A stretch of DNA of 64,000 nucleotides from Lactococcus lactis (lineage in GTDB: Bacteria; Bacillota; Bacilli; Lactobacillales; Streptococcaceae). Location of the stretch: positions 558,001-622,000 of the forward strand of contig NZ_CP118969.1 in assembly GCF_029023865.1 (NCBI RefSeq). Direction: 5' to 3'. Position numbers and translations under genes: made by a program. The notes under the pieces are model-generated. The model had not been told where the DNA came from, searched no databases, and was given only the letters and a program-made list of their open reading frames with translations. Positions 60,661-64,000 of this stretch are shown one piece after another. Position 1 is the stretch's first letter, and each line of letters begins with the position of its first letter.

Positions 60661-61302
60661 GTGATTCTTGATTATTGTCATCAGCTATTGGATGTACTAA
60701 CAAAGCTAGAAGAACTTTTGCAAAGTTCAGATGAGCTGAAACAAAATTATGAACGACGAGTCGCCCGTCAGGTTGAGTGGCAAGCAATTTTTCTAGGATT
60801 TCTCATTTCTTCGATTTTAATTGTTTGGTTTATGACCGAAAAATCTGGTATGTTTGGGAGAGTAGCAGCAAAAACAGGTGCCACAGAAGTTTTTGTAAGA
60901 ATGTTCTCAATCAGTTTTGTTGCCCTGGTGTTAGGTAATGGTATACGTATAGGCTCCCGATGGTTATGGATGAGAGACCATTTTCCTTTAGGGAAAAGAA
61001 TGGTTAAAAGATTATTTTTGAAAAAATATCAAAAAAAAGAAAATGAAATTATAAAAAAAATAAACCAGATTCTAAAAGAAGAAATTTTAGAGGTGCCTCA
61101 ACTACCAGAAAAATATCTTAATTCGCGAAGCTTGAATTATATCATCGGATGTATAGAAGATAAAGAAGTTAAGAATTTATCAGAAGCGATTAACTTATTA
61201 GAATTAGAATCTCAAGATTTGCAAGTTCGTGATTTAATTATGAATGAAAAGAGTGCTCTTCTTAAATCAAGGCAGTTAGTGAGTGAAAGTCAATTACAGT
61301 AA
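60661..61302 (+). CDS. Membrane protein of unknown function, two TM helices and a coiled-coil tail
   Basis: A 213-residue protein. N-terminal helix with many charged residues, TM segments at about 42-58 and 81-100 (FLGFLISSILIVWF; SISFVALVLGNGI), then a long basic, lysine-rich helical C-terminus likely in the cytoplasm. GTG start with GAGAGGGG upstream. The surface-protein gene starts 21 bases after its stop, so they form an operon; it could help export or anchor that protein. No family recognised. Confidence 0.65.
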   Translation: MILDYCHQLLDVLTKLEELLQSSDELKQNYERRVARQVEWQAIFLGFLISSILIVWFMTEKSGMFGRVAAKTGATEVFVRMFSISFVALVLGNGIRIGSRWLWMRDHFPLGKRMVKRLFLKKYQKKENEIIKKINQILKEEILEVPQLPEKYLNSRSLNYIIGCIEDKEVKNLSEAINLLELESQDLQVRDLIMNEKSALLKSRQLVSESQLQ

Positions 61303-61323
61303 TTTATAAGAAAGGAATTAAGT

Positions 61324-63243
61324 TTGAACAATAACGACAAATATTTTAAGTTAACAACTTCTTATTTAATAAAGAAAATTAATTTTTGTTCAAAATTGAT
61401 TCTTTTTATAATAATTTTCACTTATTCACTGTCATTCCATTTTTTAAATGATGCTTTCTACAAGAGTGTTCAGGCAGATACTACAATTTCTCAGCTAGTT
61501 CCAGATCAGAGTTTTGATACTGGAAACCATATCTATCCTCCGCAGTCGAATCAGAATTCGGCGTTATGGACAAATATAGGGTCAGCTGAGACTGTAGAAA
61601 CGTCTACCTTTTCAGTGAATTTAGTAAATAATAAGTCTAAATCTGCTGGATATGCTTTATTTAATGGTGCGATTGATATGACTCAGAAAGTCAGCTTTTC
61701 GGGTAATTTTTCATTACAAGCTAATTCTAGTACAGACCCTTTTGCTGCTGGTGATTCTCTAGGATTTATCTTAACACCAAAATCTACAGATTTTATTGCA
61801 AATAATTTGAAATCAAATTTAGCTGCCGATGGGACTTCAAATGTTGTTGGAAAGTATTTGGGTATTGGTGGCCTGTCAGATTCAATCTTCATGGGTAGAG
61901 ATCTATATCAAAACTCTGATGTAGATTTAGACGGATCTGGTACAGAAAACGCGGCATCTAACAATGTTTCAATTCGTCAGACAAATAATTTGGGGGAGTT
62001 AATTAAACAGGCTTATCCAACCACTTCAGTTCCAAATACTGGAAGTACAATTACTGAAAATATGAAAATAGACTGGCAGCCAAGTAGCACACTTACTAAT
62101 GATAAGAATGTAACAGGGGAATTAACATATACAATCTCGTCAGAAAATAGGGGGAAAGCTACAACTCTTTCGGAAAAAATAACAGTTGCTCGTTCAATGT
62201 CACTGGGAATAATTGGCTCGACTGGAGGTAATTTTGGACGTTTGACCTATTCGAGTACAGAAGATGAGTTTAATGCTTATAAAGGAACGCAGAGTGTTCA
62301 GGTTAACTATCTTGATCAAGATACCAACCAACCAATAACAAATTTTTCCCCTTCCATTATAAAAGCTAATGTGGGAGATACAATTAAGGTGTTAGGTAAA
62401 CAGCTCAGGGATATTGTTGATATAAATACCTTTTCTTTCCTTACGCCAGAAATACCCGGGTATATTTTTGTGTCTGCCCCTCCTTTAGTTGTGGCAAATA
62501 ATGATTCGGAAAATAATGTAATTAATGTTACTTATAAGAAGCTTCCTATTGGAAAAGCACATTTTAATTATCAATATAGTTCTGATGTGGTAGACCAGTC
62601 GATTTTACTGCCAACAATTAATGATACTGAAGGTGAGATAAATGAAGCAGTTATTATGCCTGAACTCCCTAATTTACCGGACAATTACTATATTTCGAAA
62701 GTAGTGACAACTGATGGTCAGCAATATGCTACTTTAAAAGATGCAATCTCAGGTGAGAAATATAAAAATCAAGAGTTGCACTTTACACTCATCGTTTCAA
62801 AAGTTGTTGTACCTACCACAAGTGATAACAATTCAAGTAAGCAGAGTTCTACAGCAGAAAGAAAAAATGAACAAGGTAAACAAACTAGCAAGGATTCAAC
62901 AACAGTAGATCAACCACAGGAACAAGAGACTATAAAAAAAGAAGCAATTCATAAAAACGAGAAACCTAATAGTGAATCAAATGATACCTTCAAAGAAGTA
63001 AACAAAGAGATTGATTCACCACTTAAACTGCCTTTAAAAATGCCTACAGAGATTTCCCAAATGCCTCAATCATCTGTTGTAGCAATAAATAACGAGCAGT
63101 CTAAATATCCAAACGTGTCTGCTCATAATTTGGAAATACAAGTGGCAGGAACAGCTGGAATATTTGCTGGCGGTGTAGTTGCTATTGGAACAATTACAGG
63201 ATTTAATAAGTTTTATAAATTTTTGAAAATAGTAAAAAAATAA
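61324..63243 (+). CDS. Cell-surface adhesin with L-type lectin-like and MucBP-like domains
   Basis: A 639-residue secreted protein. Signal peptide with hydrophobic core at about 24-45 and likely cleavage after Ala51 (VQA-DTT). Residues about 60-320 resemble bacterial L-type lectin domains of surface proteins (GYALFNGAIDM, GDSLGFILTP, VGKYLGIGGLSDSIFMGRD). A MucBP-like unit follows at about 325-395 (VQVNYLDQDTNQPI), then a second unit and a Ser/Lys/Glu-rich stalk (about 500-560). The C-terminus is a hydrophobic helix with a basic tail (about 612-639), but no LPxTG precedes it. TTG 61324 start, AAAGGAA upstream. AT-rich and typical of strain-variable genes. Confidence 0.75.
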   Translation: MNNNDKYFKLTTSYLIKKINFCSKLILFIIIFTYSLSFHFLNDAFYKSVQADTTISQLVPDQSFDTGNHIYPPQSNQNSALWTNIGSAETVETSTFSVNLVNNKSKSAGYALFNGAIDMTQKVSFSGNFSLQANSSTDPFAAGDSLGFILTPKSTDFIANNLKSNLAADGTSNVVGKYLGIGGLSDSIFMGRDLYQNSDVDLDGSGTENAASNNVSIRQTNNLGELIKQAYPTTSVPNTGSTITENMKIDWQPSSTLTNDKNVTGELTYTISSENRGKATTLSEKITVARSMSLGIIGSTGGNFGRLTYSSTEDEFNAYKGTQSVQVNYLDQDTNQPITNFSPSIIKANVGDTIKVLGKQLRDIVDINTFSFLTPEIPGYIFVSAPPLVVANNDSENNVINVTYKKLPIGKAHFNYQYSSDVVDQSILLPTINDTEGEINEAVIMPELPNLPDNYYISKVVTTDGQQYATLKDAISGEKYKNQELHFTLIVSKVVVPTTSDNNSSKQSSTAERKNEQGKQTSKDSTTVDQPQEQETIKKEAIHKNEKPNSESNDTFKEVNKEIDSPLKLPLKMPTEISQMPQSSVVAINNEQSKYPNVSAHNLEIQVAGTAGIFAGGVVAIGTITGFNKFYKFLKIVKK

Positions 63244-63270
63244 AAACCAGAGCTCTGGTTTTTATTTTTT
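63242..63270 (+). terminator. Terminator of the surface-protein operon
   Basis: AAAAACCAGAG / CTCTGGTTTTT perfect palindrome, then T-rich tail. Confidence 0.82.
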
Positions 63271-63310
63271 CAAAAACACTTGTATTTATAATAAAATAGA
63301 GTATGAATAA

Positions 63311-63346
63311 ATAAAAAAATCCCATTTAAATTTTAATGGGATTTTT
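63311..63346 (-). terminator. Terminator of the glnQ-like gene
   Basis: AATCCCATT / AATGGGATT stem read on the minus strand, followed by Ts. It can act in both directions. Confidence 0.8.
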
Positions 63347-63351
63347 CTATT

Positions 63352-64000
63352 TTATGCATTCAAAACTTTTGATAAGAAGTCTTGTAAACGGGGATGTTTT
63401 GGGCTATCAAAGAGTTCTTCTGGTGTACCATCTTCCAAGATAACTCCACCATCCGTAAAGATTACACGGTTAGCAACTTTACGTGCAAAGCCCATTTCGT
63501 GAGTAACAATAAGCATTGTCATTCCTTCTTCGGCCAATTTTTGCATAACGGCTAGAACATCACCAACCATTTCAGGGTCAAGTGCTGAGGTTGGCTCGTC
63601 AAAGAGCATAACGTCAGGATTCATTGCGAGGGCACGGGCGATAGCAACACGTTGTTTTTGACCTCCTGAAAGCATTTCAGGCATTGCATCTTTTTTATCT
63701 AACAAGCCAACTGTTTCAAGAAGTTGAATTGCTTTTTTATCTGCATCATCTTTTGACATCTTTTTCAGTTCAACTGGAGCATAAGTAATATTTTGCATCA
63801 CAGTCATATTTGGGAAAAGGTTGAAATGTTGGAAAACCATTCCAACGTTTTGACGAACAAGATTAAGATTTGTATTTTTATCAGTAAGGTTAAATCCGTC
63901 AATAATAATATCGCCAGAAGTAGCTGTTTCAAGCCCATTTAAAGCTCTAAGAAAAGTTGATTTTCCAGAACCTGAAGGGCCAATGATGCAGACTACATCA
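63352..64000 (-). CDS. glnQ: Glutamine/amino-acid ABC transporter ATP-binding protein, partial (N-terminus beyond window)
   Basis: The frame is open to the right edge, 216 complete codons. Walker A (GPSGSGKS) lies at the edge (about 63983-63960), then Q-loop FQHFNLFP, signature LSGGQKQR, Walker [15 protein letters not shown] and VTHEMGFA. The sequence fits the lactococcal GlnQ, partner of the GlnP substrate-binding/permease fusion, which would lie just outside or elsewhere. The symbol is my recognition of family style and should be confirmed with the missing N-terminus and neighbour. Confidence 0.75.
   Translation of the reverse strand, partial: DVVCIIGPSGSGKSTFLRALNGLETATSGDIIIDGFNLTDKNTNLNLVRQNVGMVFQHFNLFPNMTVMQNITYAPVELKKMSKDDADKKAIQLLETVGLLDKKDAMPEMLSGGQKQRVAIARALAMNPDVMLFDEPTSALDPEMVGDVLAVMQKLAEEGMTMLIVTHEMGFARKVANRVIFTDGGVILEDGTPEELFDSPKHPRLQDFLSKVLNA

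Overview
The window is a 64 kb stretch of chromosome from a low-GC Gram-positive coccus, almost certainly Lactococcus lactis or L. cremoris. The evidence is the set of recognisable lactococcal genes (pflA, ppaC, pepT, adhA, L-lysine-type murE, pepO, rpoBC, mecA, sufCDSUB, bioY-birA, tenA, comEA-comEC, estA, atpEBFHAGDC and a glnQ-type ATPase). AT-rich spacers, TG-extended -10 boxes and many TTG start codons fit too. There is no rRNA, tRNA, prophage, insertion sequence or CRISPR array. All family assignments come from reading the sequences, not from database searches.

Layout. 1-12.6 kb: end of an AI-2E-type membrane protein, a CNNM/CBS protein, pflA, a ppaC / unknown / pepT unit, a YjeM-type permease whose start region carries an in-frame stop, recQ (-), adhA, a small HTH-like protein and murE (-). 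12.6-18.5 kb: a MurJ-like flippase divergent from murE, an alkyltransferase-like protein, pepO (-), an XRE regulator (-) and a CodY-like protein without a DNA-binding domain. 18.5-26.1 kb: rpoB and rpoC behind a leader holding two terminator-like hairpins. 26.1-37.1 kb: diacylglycerol kinase-like protein, amino-acid ABC permease/ATPase, mecA, tagO-type transferase and the SUF iron-sulfur operon with a small membrane-protein gene inside it.

37.1-43.4 kb is the most unusual part. A six-gene minus-strand cluster (acyl-activating enzyme, thiolase, two small hot-dog-like proteins, a frameshifted FabG-like reductase, a FabK-like reductase) is divergent from bioY-birA. A dyad resembling a BirA operator lies between them. 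The enzymes could form a thiolase-based acyl-chain-elongation module controlled by biotin. 43.4-49.7 kb: CHY zinc-finger protein, tenA, a candidate ~100-nt small RNA with a cre-like site, an anion permease, an acetyltransferase and a NatAB-type ABC exporter. 49.7-53.6 kb: comEA-comEC and estA. 53.6-60.6 kb: the complete F1Fo ATPase operon. 60.6-64 kb: a two-gene cell-surface locus and the glnQ-like gene cut by the right edge.

Across the whole window a short motif, ACTGACAGA / TCTGTCAGT, recurs in most long intergenic gaps, often as inverted pairs able to form hairpins, and also inside genes. Five copies lie in comEA alone. By hand I count about 45 exact CTGACAG/CTGTCAG sites, where base composition alone predicts roughly four.
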